The notes below the pieces were generated by a model that saw nothing but the letters and a program-made list of their open reading frames with translations, was not told where the DNA came from and did not search any database. 9,154 bases of DNA, from the NCBI GenBank assembly GCA_003819975.1, contig RPPU01000141.1, positions 1 through 9,154 of the forward strand, in the 5' to 3' direction. Each line of letters begins with the position of its first letter. The first letter of the stretch is position 1. Position numbers and translations under genes: made by a program. The DNA is from Desulfobacteraceae bacterium. Its GTDB lineage: Bacteria > Desulfobacterota > DSM-4660 > Desulfatiglandales > HGW-15. Of the stretch, positions 1-8,755 are shown in pieces.

Positions 1-1178
1 AGTTCAATAATCTCATCCAAAAAATCCAGGGCCTTGCGCAAGCCTTCCAAAATGTGCGCTTCATGTTCCGCTTTCTTAAGATCAAACATCGTCCGGCGCA
101 CAATGATTTCGCGGCGGTGCAGGATGAATTTTTCGAGGATCTGCTTCAGTGTCAAAATCTGCGGCCGGCCGTTGACGATCGCCAATAAAATAATGCCGAA
201 AGATTTTTCCATCTGAGTGAATTTGTATAACCGGTTCAGGATCACCGGACAATTTTCATCACGCTTCAGATCAATCACGACCCGCATGCCGTCCCGGTCC
301 GATTCATCGCGGATATCGGCAATACCTTCAACTTTTTTGTCCCGGACCAATTCGGCGATTTTTTCGAGCAATTCGTTTTTATTGACCTGATAGGGAATTT
401 CGGAAATGATGATCCGTTCTTTATGGCCTACTTTTTCAACGTAGGCCCGGGCGCGTAATTTGATCACGCCGCGACCGGTCTGATAGGCTTCTTTAATGCC
501 TTTGGTGGAAAGGATATAACCGGCCGTGGGAAAATCCGGGCCCGGGATAATGCGCATCAAGCCTTCCAAGCTCATGCTGGGTTCGTCGATCAGTTGGATA
601 ATGGCTTCACAAACTTCGTTCAAATTATGGGGCGGAATATTCGTGGCCATGCCTACGGCAATACCGGAAGCGCCGTTCACGATTAAATTGGGAATGGCGG
701 TGGGCAAGACCGTCGGCATCATGAATTCTTCATTGTAATTGGGGATAAAATCGACGGTCTCTTTGTCGATATCGGTAAGAAAGTCCTGCGCCAGGCGCGA
801 TAGGCGCACTTCCGTATATCGTTGGGCGGCCGGCGGATCTCCGTCCACAGACCCGAAATTGCCTTGCCCGTCGATCAGGACATATCGCATTGAAAAATCC
901 TGGGCCATGCGGACGATGGTATCGTAGATCGCCAGATCGCCGTGCGGGTGATATTTACCCATGACATCACCGACCACGCGGGCCGATTTCTTATGCGGGC
1001 GATTATAATGGTTGCTCATTTCATGCATGGCATAAAGCACGCGCCGATGCACCGGTTTCAGCCCGTCGCGGATATCGGGCAGAGCCCGGCCCACGATGAC
1101 GCTCATGGAATATTCAAGATAAGATTTTTTCATCTCATCTTCAATTTTAATAATAGTGGTTTTTGAATCTTCCGCCAT
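1..1178 (-). CDS. gyrA: DNA gyrase subunit A, N-terminal part (runs off window)
   Basis: GyrA is the DNA breakage-reunion subunit of gyrase, an A2B2 type II topoisomerase that introduces negative supercoils. 392 complete codons are visible from ATG 1178 down to the window edge, covering the winged-helix and tower domains; the C-terminal beta-pinwheel domain lies outside. The early motif [14 protein letters not shown], the KYHPHGD motif (residues 75-81) and the catalytic Tyr121 in [10 protein letters not shown] are plain (E. coli Tyr122). The quinolone-determining region reads GDLAIYD: Leu82 stands where E. coli has Ser83, while Asp86 (E. coli Asp87) is kept. GGGAG lies 5 bases upstream of the start, which supports it. 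The gene follows gyrB after 41 bases and is probably co-transcribed with it. Assignment is near certain; GyrA rather than ParC is favoured by the gyrB linkage, but the C-terminal GyrA box cannot be seen. Confidence 0.97.
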   Translation of the reverse strand, partial: MAEDSKTTIIKIEDEMKKSYLEYSMSVIVGRALPDIRDGLKPVHRRVLYAMHEMSNHYNRPHKKSARVVGDVMGKYHPHGDLAIYDTIVRMAQDFSMRYVLIDGQGNFGSVDGDPPAAQRYTEVRLSRLAQDFLTDIDKETVDFIPNYNEEFMMPTVLPTAIPNLIVNGASGIAVGMATNIPPHNLNEVCEAIIQLIDEPSMSLEGLMRIIPGPDFPTAGYILSTKGIKEAYQTGRGVIKLRARAYVEKVGHKERIIISEIPYQVNKNELLEKIAELVRDKKVEGIADIRDESDRDGMRVVIDLKRDENCPVILNRLYKFTQMEKSFGIILLAIVNGRPQILTLKQILEKFILHRREIIVRRTMFDLKKAEHEAHILEGLRKALDFLDEIIE

Positions 1179-1191
1179 CTCTGCTCCCGAT

Positions 1192-1219
1192 ATGAAATTT
1201 CTCAATATAAAAATTTCAT
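1192..1219. repeat. Inverted repeat in gyrB-gyrA spacer
   Basis: ATGAAATTT at 1192-1200 and AAATTTCAT at 1211-1219 are perfect 9-base complements with a 10-base loop. The repeat begins directly after the gyrB stop codon (1220-1222) and ends just before the gyrA ribosome binding site. The stem is AT-rich and has no adjoining T-tract in the direction of transcription, so it is not a typical terminator. It may be a weak mRNA hairpin affecting processing or gyrA translation, or chance. Confidence 0.5.
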
Positions 1220-3619
<2,400 letters not shown>

Positions 3620-3629
3620 CTAAATCCTC
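3620..3629 (-). promoter_or_regulatory. gyrB ribosome binding site overlapping dnaN stop
   Basis: On the minus strand GAGG (3629-3626) is followed by ATTTAG and then the gyrB ATG at 3619. The TAG is the dnaN stop codon, so stop and start touch with no spacer. This arrangement points to translational coupling and ties clamp and gyrase B output together. Confidence 0.7.
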
Positions 3630-4747
3630 ATCGGCATGATCATAGCCATAAAACCGGCGTCATCTTCTCCGGTGATCAAGCAAGGATTGGAAGCGTCGAT
3701 TAAATCGAAGCAAATTTCCTCGCTGTCCATGACCTGAAAAAGGTCTATAAAATAACGGGCATTAAAACCCGATTCAAACCTTTCTTGGTTATATTCAATT
3801 TCTATATTTTCCTGCACATCGCCCAGTTCCGGATGAATCGACACCAATTCCATATTGTTTTTTTCAAGGCTGATCTTTACTCCCCGATAACTATCGTCGC
3901 TTAAAATAACCATCTTTTTCATGCCGTTCAAAAATAAATTTTTATTGATTTTAAGATTTATTTTTGTGTGCTCTTTTTTTGGAATGACCGCGTTATAATC
4001 GGGAAATTTACTGTCCACCAGCCGGATTAAAATAATAATATTTTCTTTTTTAGCCACGCAGTGATTTTTTCTAAAACCGATTTTAATGGGGTTTTCATCC
4101 ATAGCGGCCAGTTTCATTAATTCCGCGAGCCCTTTTTTTGGAATCATTACTCCGCCTTCCATAACCAGTTTTTCTATCCCCTTAAACTTTTTTTCAATCA
4201 GCGAAAGGCGGTGACCGTCTGTGGAAACCATTCTTAAGAAGGTGTCATCTCCTTTAACTACTTTTTCGGTGAAAACACCGGAAAGTTTAAATCCGGCTTC
4301 TTCCAGGGTGACTGAAAAAATTGTTTTTCCGATCATTTCTTTTATAACGGAGCTCTCTATTTCACAAGTCACAATATCTTCCGGCTCTACGATCAGGGGA
4401 TATTCTTCAGCCGGCAAACACGCCAGATTGAATTTTGCTTTGCCGTCCGTGATATGAACCCAATTATTTTCTTTGGCCTTAAGATGAATAGCGCTGTTAT
4501 TACTTTCTTTTAAAATTTCAAATAATTTACGTCCTGAAATCGTAAGGCTTCCCGGTTGCAGAATCTGCGCCGGAAGGGTTTGTTGAAAACTTATTTCAAG
4601 ATCAGTGGCGGAAACGGATATTTTGGAATCATTCTGGGATGAAATCAGCACGGTTTGCAGAATAGGCATATTACTCCGTTTTTCAATAATACTTTGGACC
4701 CTGGCAACGGATTTCAAAAGGTCTTCTTTATTTATTTTAATTTCCAT
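3620..4747 (-). CDS. dnaN: DNA polymerase III beta subunit (sliding clamp)
   Basis: The beta clamp is a dimeric ring that encircles DNA and holds polymerase III and repair proteins on the template. With the start at ATG 4747 the protein has 375 residues (E. coli 366) and fits three tandem clamp domains of about 125 residues. Family signatures seen: MPILQTVLI near residue 27, STDGHRLSL at 176-184, the FNARYFIDLF stretch near 328-337, and the C-terminal end MIMPMRI, which forms part of the partner-binding pocket. The ATG is preferred over an in-frame TTG at 4759 because GGAGG (4753-4757) lies 5 bases before it and the TTG would overlap that site. The gene is lysine- and isoleucine-rich and more AT-rich than gyrB. 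recF does not follow; gyrB begins on the next base. Confidence 0.98.
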   Translation of the reverse strand: MEIKINKEDLLKSVARVQSIIEKRSNMPILQTVLISSQNDSKISVSATDLEISFQQTLPAQILQPGSLTISGRKLFEILKESNNSAIHLKAKENNWVHITDGKAKFNLACLPAEEYPLIVEPEDIVTCEIESSVIKEMIGKTIFSVTLEEAGFKLSGVFTEKVVKGDDTFLRMVSTDGHRLSLIEKKFKGIEKLVMEGGVMIPKKGLAELMKLAAMDENPIKIGFRKNHCVAKKENIIILIRLVDSKFPDYNAVIPKKEHTKINLKINKNLFLNGMKKMVILSDDSYRGVKISLEKNNMELVSIHPELGDVQENIEIEYNQERFESGFNARYFIDLFQVMDSEEICFDLIDASNPCLITGEDDAGFMAMIMPMRI

Positions 4748-4752
4748 AATAT

Positions 4753-4757
4753 CCTCC
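4753..4757 (-). promoter_or_regulatory. dnaN ribosome binding site
   Basis: GGAGG on the minus strand, 5 bases before ATG 4747. It decides the start: the alternative TTG at 4759 would lie across this site and add four residues (the first three of them encoded by the Shine-Dalgarno region). Confidence 0.85.
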
Positions 4758-4790
4758 AATAATAAGATTAATAGGCGGCCATTTGTTTAT

Positions 4791-4825
4791 AACTATTCTA
4801 ATTATTTGAAATGATAAGAATAGTT
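4791..4825. repeat. 35-bp imperfect palindrome upstream of dnaN
   Basis: The outer arms AACTATTCT (4791-4799) and AGAATAGTT (4817-4825) are perfect complements. The inner arms ATTATTT (4801-4807) and AAATGAT (4809-4815) match at six of seven positions, all centred on base 4808. In total 15 of 17 arm positions pair. It lies 44 bases before the dnaN start. A dyad of this size could bind a dimeric regulator or form a cruciform in an origin; there is no T-tract after it, so a terminator is unlikely. Confidence 0.6.
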
Positions 4826-4945
4826 TTTAAATTATTTTTGACGGGTTTTAGAAAGTTTTAATTTTAATTTATATTTCTAAAAAAATTTCTTTCTTTTTTC
4901 CCGGTTTCAGAAAATATTTTAAATTCGTGTTCAAAAAACCAAAAA

Positions 4946-6262
4946 CTAATTAAGAAGACTGCTTAATTTTTTCAAATCTTCCCTTATTTTCTTGTTATCT
5001 GTTTTCATTTTTTCTATTTTTTGAATGGCATAAACAACCGTGGAATGGTCTTTATCGCCAAAAAGAAAACCAATTTTATTAAAAGACAAATTTAAATACT
5101 TACGCGTTAAATACATTGAAATTTGTCTTGGATAAGAATAAATTCTTTTTTTACTGTTTGAATTAATATCTTTTATTGATATATTATAATAATTAGAAAT
5201 AATTCTTTTAATATCGTCAAATCCCTTACGTGAAGAATCACCGGTTAAAAACTTTATATTAGAAATATTAATAGGCTCGTTTTTTAAAGAAAAAAAAGTT
5301 TCAAGTTTATCCACATGTTTTATTAACCCTTTTAGGTTGTCATGGGTATGGGCTAAATAAAAAATAACATCTTCTGGTAGGACAAGGTTCTTTTGCTTAG
5401 CCTGATTTTTAATAATCTTAATTTTTAATTTTTGCTCCGGCGCTTTGATTTCATTTAAAAGCCCCCACCCTAATCTGGATTTTATTTTTACATCCAATTC
5501 GCGTAAGGCACTGGGAGGTCGGTCTCCGGTAACAATGATTTGTTTTTTAGCGCCGAATAACGAATTAAAGAGAGATAAAAACTCTCCTTGTAACCTTTTT
5601 TGGTTGGCAAGTAAATGAATATCGTCTAGAAGCAGGAGATCGGACTTATAAATTTCAGCGCGAAATTCAGGCAGCTGGACTTTGTTTTTTAAATAAAAAC
5701 CGAAGGATTGTTTGAAAGAATCGGCTGAAAAATAATTAACCTTCAAATCCGGATAGTTATGATTTATTTCCCAGCCAATGGCGTTTAATAAATGGGTTTT
5801 ACCCAAGCCGGAAGCAGAATAAATATAAAAAGGGTTATATTGATTGGTTTGATCTTTAATATGTTGGGTCACTTCTTTGGCCGTTGAAAAGGCAAAATGA
5901 TTACCGCTATCGGTCAGAAAACGATCAAAAGTCATACTGGGGTTTAAAAGAGGTTTTTTGAAACCTTGCTGGGCTATAAAATATTGAGATTCGACCGGAT
6001 TGATTGGGTCAAGAATTGGAGGGTAAAGAAAATGAATTTCCGGGGTCTCCTTTAATATTAATTTAAAAGAGGCTTTAATTTCCGTTAAATATTTTTCATG
6101 AAGCCAGATTGAGATGAATTTATTGGGTACCTGGATATTAACCTTGTTATCTTGATAACTGGAAAGAGCAGCATTTGAAAACCAGGTATTAAAATCATTT
6201 TCAGGTATTTTTGTTTTAAGAATTTTAGTAATTTTTTGCCATAGCTGTTGTTCTTTTGACAT
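4946..6262 (-). CDS. dnaA: Chromosomal replication initiator DnaA
   Basis: DnaA is the AAA+ initiator that binds 9-base boxes, melts the origin and loads the helicase. The protein has 438 residues (E. coli 467; the linker domain is short). Domain I spans about 1-85 (LWQKITKILKTKIPENDFNTWF). Domain III carries Walker A SGLGKTH at 151-157, Walker B LLLLDDIH at 209-216, sensor I VTGDRPP near 244-250 and the arginine finger Arg263 in KSRLGWGL. Domain IV carries PRQ at 378-380, with the box-contacting Arg, and GDKDHSTV at 402-409. Two departures from the usual sequence: SASGLGKTH rather than GGVGLGKTH, and Lys311 where E. coli has sensor-II Arg334. The gene is Lys/Asn/Ile-rich and AT-rich. No convincing Shine-Dalgarno precedes ATG 6262. 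A promoter candidate lies at 6301-6329. Confidence 0.98.
   Translation of the reverse strand: MSKEQQLWQKITKILKTKIPENDFNTWFSNAALSSYQDNKVNIQVPNKFISIWLHEKYLTEIKASFKLILKETPEIHFLYPPILDPINPVESQYFIAQQGFKKPLLNPSMTFDRFLTDSGNHFAFSTAKEVTQHIKDQTNQYNPFYIYSASGLGKTHLLNAIGWEINHNYPDLKVNYFSADSFKQSFGFYLKNKVQLPEFRAEIYKSDLLLLDDIHLLANQKRLQGEFLSLFNSLFGAKKQIIVTGDRPPSALRELDVKIKSRLGWGLLNEIKAPEQKLKIKIIKNQAKQKNLVLPEDVIFYLAHTHDNLKGLIKHVDKLETFFSLKNEPINISNIKFLTGDSSRKGFDDIKRIISNYYNISIKDINSNSKKRIYSYPRQISMYLTRKYLNLSFNKIGFLFGDKDHSTVVYAIQKIEKMKTDNKKIREDLKKLSSLLN
5307..5315 (+). promoter_or_regulatory. Consensus DnaA box inside dnaA
   Basis: TTATCCACA, a perfect match to the E. coli R1/R4-type consensus, lies inside the dnaA coding region, where it encodes His-Val-Asp-Lys on the opposite strand. 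It is the only exact copy I found in the window. Domain IV of this DnaA keeps the main box-contacting residues, so the box could be bound, for autoregulation or titration. A single 9-mer can also occur by chance. Confidence 0.4.
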
Positions 6263-6300
6263 GTTTTTTATAGGGTCTTAAAGGGATTTAAGTTCTCAGA

Positions 6301-6329
6301 ATAATAGATAATTTTTAGTTTAATAGCAA
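6301..6329 (-). promoter_or_regulatory. Candidate sigma-70 promoter for dnaA
   Basis: On the minus strand TTGCTA (6329-6324) is followed after exactly 17 bases by TATTAT (6306-6301), matching the -35 and -10 consensus at 4/6 and 5/6. Transcription would begin near 6293, giving a leader of about 30 bases before ATG 6262. The surrounding spacer is AT-rich (22 G/C in 96 bases), so chance matches are possible. Confidence 0.5.
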
Positions 6330-6358
6330 CCAAATTATTAAAGAAAAAAGGAAACTAA

Positions 6359-7102
6359 ATGGCTTATTCCATTGGATTTGCCGGCAAGGGGGGCACAGGA
6401 AAAACCACCCTGGCCGGGTTATTGGTCAAATACCTGATTGAACGGAATAAGTCTCCGGTTTTAGCGGTGGATGCCGATGCTAATTCCAATTTCAATGAGG
6501 TCCTGGGGCTGAAACCAAAAAGTACCTTAGGCGCGGCCCGGGAAGAGATGAAAAAAGTGAGCGATCCCGGTTTAACAAAAGATGTTTTCATGGCTATGAA
6601 ACTGGAACAGGCCATCGTAGAGGCGCAAGGTTTTGATTTGTTGGTTATGGGCCGGCCCGAGGGGCCCGGTTGTTATTGCGCCGCTAATACTTTATTGACC
6701 AAATATTTGGAAAAATTGGTCCATCATTATGCGTATCTGGTAATGGATAATGAGGCCGGTATGGAGCATATCAGTCGTTTATTGTTTAAGGATCTGGACT
6801 TGTTATTGATTATTTCCGATGCCGGGCAACGCGGTATTCAAGCAGCAGGCCGGATTTTGGATCTGACCCGGCAATTGGGTTTGACCATTCGTAAAACCGC
6901 CTTGATTATCAATCGGGCTCCTGAGGAGCCTTTAACGGAATTGGAAAAGAGAGCCGAAGAGTTGGGTTTGCGGTTGGTCGGCCATATTCCGGAAGATAGC
7001 CAGATCCGGACATGGGATCTAAAAGGCCGACCCTTGATCGGACTTGAAAAAGATAACAAAGCGCTAAAAGCAGCTCAGGCGATTTTCGATCAGTTGCTAT
7101 AA
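6359..7102 (+). CDS. cooC: CooC/AcsF-type nickel-insertion ATPase for CODH
   Basis: CooC-family proteins are dimeric cytoplasmic P-loop ATPases of the MinD/SIMIBI class that insert or activate nickel in carbon monoxide dehydrogenase or acetyl-CoA synthase. The 247-residue protein starts with the deviant Walker A motif GKGGTGKTT (residues 9-17, signature Lys10 and P-loop Lys15), then VDADANSN (37-44, usual VDADP region). The family hallmark GRPEGPGCYC spans 98-107, with Cys105 and Cys107 forming the CXC that binds metal at the dimer interface (Cys112/Cys114 in Carboxydothermus CooC1). DNEAGMEHISR at 130-140 is also typical. AAAGGA at 6347-6352 lies 6 bases before the ATG. It diverges from dnaA and is followed after 98 bases by acsD and then CODH, which supports the role. 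Whether it serves CODH (CooC) or ACS (AcsF) cannot be settled from sequence alone. Confidence 0.93.
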   Translation: MAYSIGFAGKGGTGKTTLAGLLVKYLIERNKSPVLAVDADANSNFNEVLGLKPKSTLGAAREEMKKVSDPGLTKDVFMAMKLEQAIVEAQGFDLLVMGRPEGPGCYCAANTLLTKYLEKLVHHYAYLVMDNEAGMEHISRLLFKDLDLLLIISDAGQRGIQAAGRILDLTRQLGLTIRKTALIINRAPEEPLTELEKRAEELGLRLVGHIPEDSQIRTWDLKGRPLIGLEKDNKALKAAQAIFDQLL

Positions 7103-7119
7103 CCCCAATTAAAATGGTT

Positions 7120-7148
7120 TTGAATTTGTCCGAATTGTTATATATAAA
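7120..7148 (+). promoter_or_regulatory. Candidate sigma-70 promoter for acsD
   Basis: TTGAAT (7120-7125) and TATAAA (7143-7148) are separated by 17 bases, matching consensus at 4/6 and 5/6. They lie in the 98-base spacer between cooC and acsD; transcription would start near 7155, giving a leader of about 45 bases. It would let acsD and downstream genes be expressed apart from cooC. I saw no terminator after cooC, so read-through is also likely. Confidence 0.4.
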
Positions 7149-7186
7149 CGCACTAGCCACTGCTTAGCAGCCGGGAGTCAGAATTC

Positions 7187-7192
7187 AGGAGG
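7187..7192 (+). promoter_or_regulatory. acsD ribosome binding site
   Basis: AGGAGG, a full Shine-Dalgarno match, lies 8 bases before the TTG at 7201. It fixes the start on this rare codon: no ATG is at suitable spacing, and the protein family begins at this point. Confidence 0.8.
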
Positions 7193-7200
7193 AAATAATT

Positions 7201-8568
7201 TTGGTTTTTCAATTTCCAAGACAAATCTATAACGGCCGAATCGCGACCAGCATCCTGGGGTCTGGCGCTCAAACGATCAGCGTGGGCGGCGCCACCGCCT
7301 ATCCCTTTCATCTTTTTGAAGGTCAAATGCCGAATCGACCCAGGATCGCCATGGAGGTCTGGGATTACGATCCCGGCCCGGATTGGCCTCCGGCAGCGCG
7401 GGCCCCCTTTCAAGATGTAATGGCTTCTCCGGCAGCTTGGGCGCGGAAATGTGTTCGGGAATTCGGTGCGGAACTGATTGTGCTGCAACTAAAAAGTACG
7501 GATCCCAATGGCCGGGATGCTCCGGCGGCTCAAGCCGCGCAGACCGTTTTGGAAGTCATGGCCGCGTGCGAAGTGCCGCTTATTTTATGGGGCACGGCCA
7601 ATAATCAAAAAGACGAAGAAGTTTTAAAACGGATCGCCGAAAAGACCCAGGACCAAAACCTCTGCCTGGCGCCGGTCGAAGAGGCTAATCACAAAGGTCT
7701 GGGCGCCGCCGCCCTGGCCTACGGTCATACGGTTGCCGCCTCTTCACCCATTGATGTCAATTTGGCTAAGCAGCTGAATATTCTATTGGGTAACCTGGGC
7801 GTGGCCAAGGAGAAGGCTCTTATCGATCCGACCACGGGCGGGCTGGGGTATGGTTTGGAATATTCCTTTTCGGTTATGGAACGCATCCGCATGGCGGCTT
7901 TGACCCAGGAAGATGAAAAGCTGCAGATGGCGATGATCAACAATATCGGCAATGAGGTCTGGAAAAGCAAAGAAGCCGGCACTTCTTTTGAAGAGGCGCC
8001 CCAACTGGGGGATCCGGAAAAAAGAGCGGTGTTGATGGAAACCGTTTCCGCGGTTTGCTACTTGCTGGCCGGGTCGGATATCGTGATTTTACGTCATCCC
8101 GAAAGCGCATGCCTGGTGCGGCTTTTTATCGATCTGCTCATGAACGGCGGCAGCGCCAAAGGCAAGCCGGGAATTCATAAACGCCTGGAAGGAAAAGAGG
8201 CGGACCTGGCGGTATTGTCCGCGGCGGGCGGCCGGAAAAAAGATGCCGGAACCGTGCTGAAAACGCGCGCGGAGACGGAAAAGGCGGCTAAAGATCCGGC
8301 GGAAAGAGAAAAGAGAGACCAGCCCAAAACCGGATGCGCTTCACCAATAGAAACGACCGGATCCGCTGAAAAGGAAAGGTCTCCCCAACAGGCCGATTTT
8401 TTGCCCGCGCAAGCGCAAACGACACCGCCACGCAAGCCGGAAAGGTCTTTTAGAGCCCCGGCATTGCTGCATCATAAAAAAGAGCCCGTACCCAAAACAC
8501 CGGCCCTAGAGCAGTTGGACCTGGTGGAAAAACTGTCCCGCAATCTGGACCGGATTCATGGACGGTAA
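7201..8568 (+). CDS. acsD: Corrinoid iron-sulfur protein small subunit, with long C-terminal tail
   Basis: AcsD (CFeSP small or delta subunit) is a TIM-barrel protein that pairs with AcsC; the dimer carries the methyl group on a corrinoid from methyltransferase AcsE to acetyl-CoA synthase. Residues 1-317 follow the family closely: SVGGATAYPFHLFEG (27-41), NRPRIAMEVWD (45-55), SPIDVNLAKQLNILL (182-196), the hallmark DPTTGGLGYGLEYSFS (209-224), MERIRMAAL and the LRHPES end (297-302). The Moorella protein is about 323 residues; this one has 455. Residues 318-455 are charged, Pro/Ala/Lys/Glu-rich, apparently disordered, and end in a possible amphipathic helix (LEQLDLVEKLSRNLDRI). The start is TTG with a strong AGGAGG. 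acsA/cooS follows after 187 bases. Identity of the core is clear; the function of the tail is unknown. Confidence 0.94.
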   Translation: MVFQFPRQIYNGRIATSILGSGAQTISVGGATAYPFHLFEGQMPNRPRIAMEVWDYDPGPDWPPAARAPFQDVMASPAAWARKCVREFGAELIVLQLKSTDPNGRDAPAAQAAQTVLEVMAACEVPLILWGTANNQKDEEVLKRIAEKTQDQNLCLAPVEEANHKGLGAAALAYGHTVAASSPIDVNLAKQLNILLGNLGVAKEKALIDPTTGGLGYGLEYSFSVMERIRMAALTQEDEKLQMAMINNIGNEVWKSKEAGTSFEEAPQLGDPEKRAVLMETVSAVCYLLAGSDIVILRHPESACLVRLFIDLLMNGGSAKGKPGIHKRLEGKEADLAVLSAAGGRKKDAGTVLKTRAETEKAAKDPAEREKRDQPKTGCASPIETTGSAEKERSPQQADFLPAQAQTTPPRKPERSFRAPALLHHKKEPVPKTPALEQLDLVEKLSRNLDRIHGR

Positions 8569-8670
8569 CATCGGTTCGCAAAGAGAAAGAAGTTTTGATT
8601 GAACGGTAGAAACATAAGCATAAAGGGTGGAAACTTAAGTCGATTGCGTCAGCGATAGGAACAAGAGTTT

Positions 8671-8699
8671 GTAGGGGCAGGTTTAAAACCTGCCCCTAC
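8671..8699. repeat. Perfect palindrome, REP/MITE-like, between acsD and acsA
   Basis: GTAGGGGCAGGTTT (8671-8684) is exactly complementary to AAACCTGCCCCTAC (8686-8699) around a single central base. Neither side has a T-tract, so it is not an ordinary intrinsic terminator. The GTAGGGGC...GCCCCTAC form resembles short palindromic repeats I recall as dispersed between genes in many bacterial genomes; only one copy is in this window, so repeat status is inferred. In RNA it would make a very stable hairpin that could affect the acsD-acsA transcript. The rest of the 187-base spacer (8569-8755) shows no ORF or other clear signal. Confidence 0.75.
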
Positions 8700-8755
8700 C
8701 AGGAAAACAAAATTGGCGATGTTTAAAAAGAGCCGATTGAGGAGAAGCGATATTA

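Larger units (their letters stand above)
4748..4945. other. AT-rich dnaA-dnaN spacer, candidate origin unwinding region
   Basis: This 198-base spacer has no ORF. Its dnaA-proximal part is extremely AT-rich (18 G/C in 95 bases at 4851-4945 by hand count), with repeated TTTTA units near 4846-4870 and a 17-base pyrimidine tract at 4886-4902. In many bacteria oriC or its unwinding element lies in this spacer. I see no cluster of TTATCCACA boxes here, so the origin assignment is inference from position and composition. A TATAAA (minus strand, 4791-4786) could be a dnaN -10 element, but no good -35 accompanies it. Confidence 0.35.

Noticed and set aside
1204..1219. Five-codon minus-strand ORF ATG-AAA-TTT-TTA-TAT then TGA, directly after the gyrB stop
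   Set aside because: Too short to distinguish from chance and it has no ribosome binding site of its own; the inverted repeat explains the sequence as well.
4748..4759. Longer dnaN start at TTG 4759
   Set aside because: The TTG overlaps the GGAGG ribosome binding site of the ATG at 4747, and the clamp family begins at the MEIK-type start.
7103..7200. Possible corrinoid (cobalamin) riboswitch or leader RNA before acsD
   Set aside because: The spacer is only 98 bases, shows no conserved B12-box-like core and only a 4-bp hairpin (CTGC/GCAG).
8595..8624. Promoter-like TTGATT and CATAAA with an 18-base spacer before acsA
   Set aside because: Both hexamers match consensus at only 4 of 6 positions, so it is not separable from background.
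8671..8699. Intrinsic terminator between acsD and acsA
   Set aside because: The hairpin is strong, but no run of T follows on either strand (CAGG on one side, AAACTC on the other).
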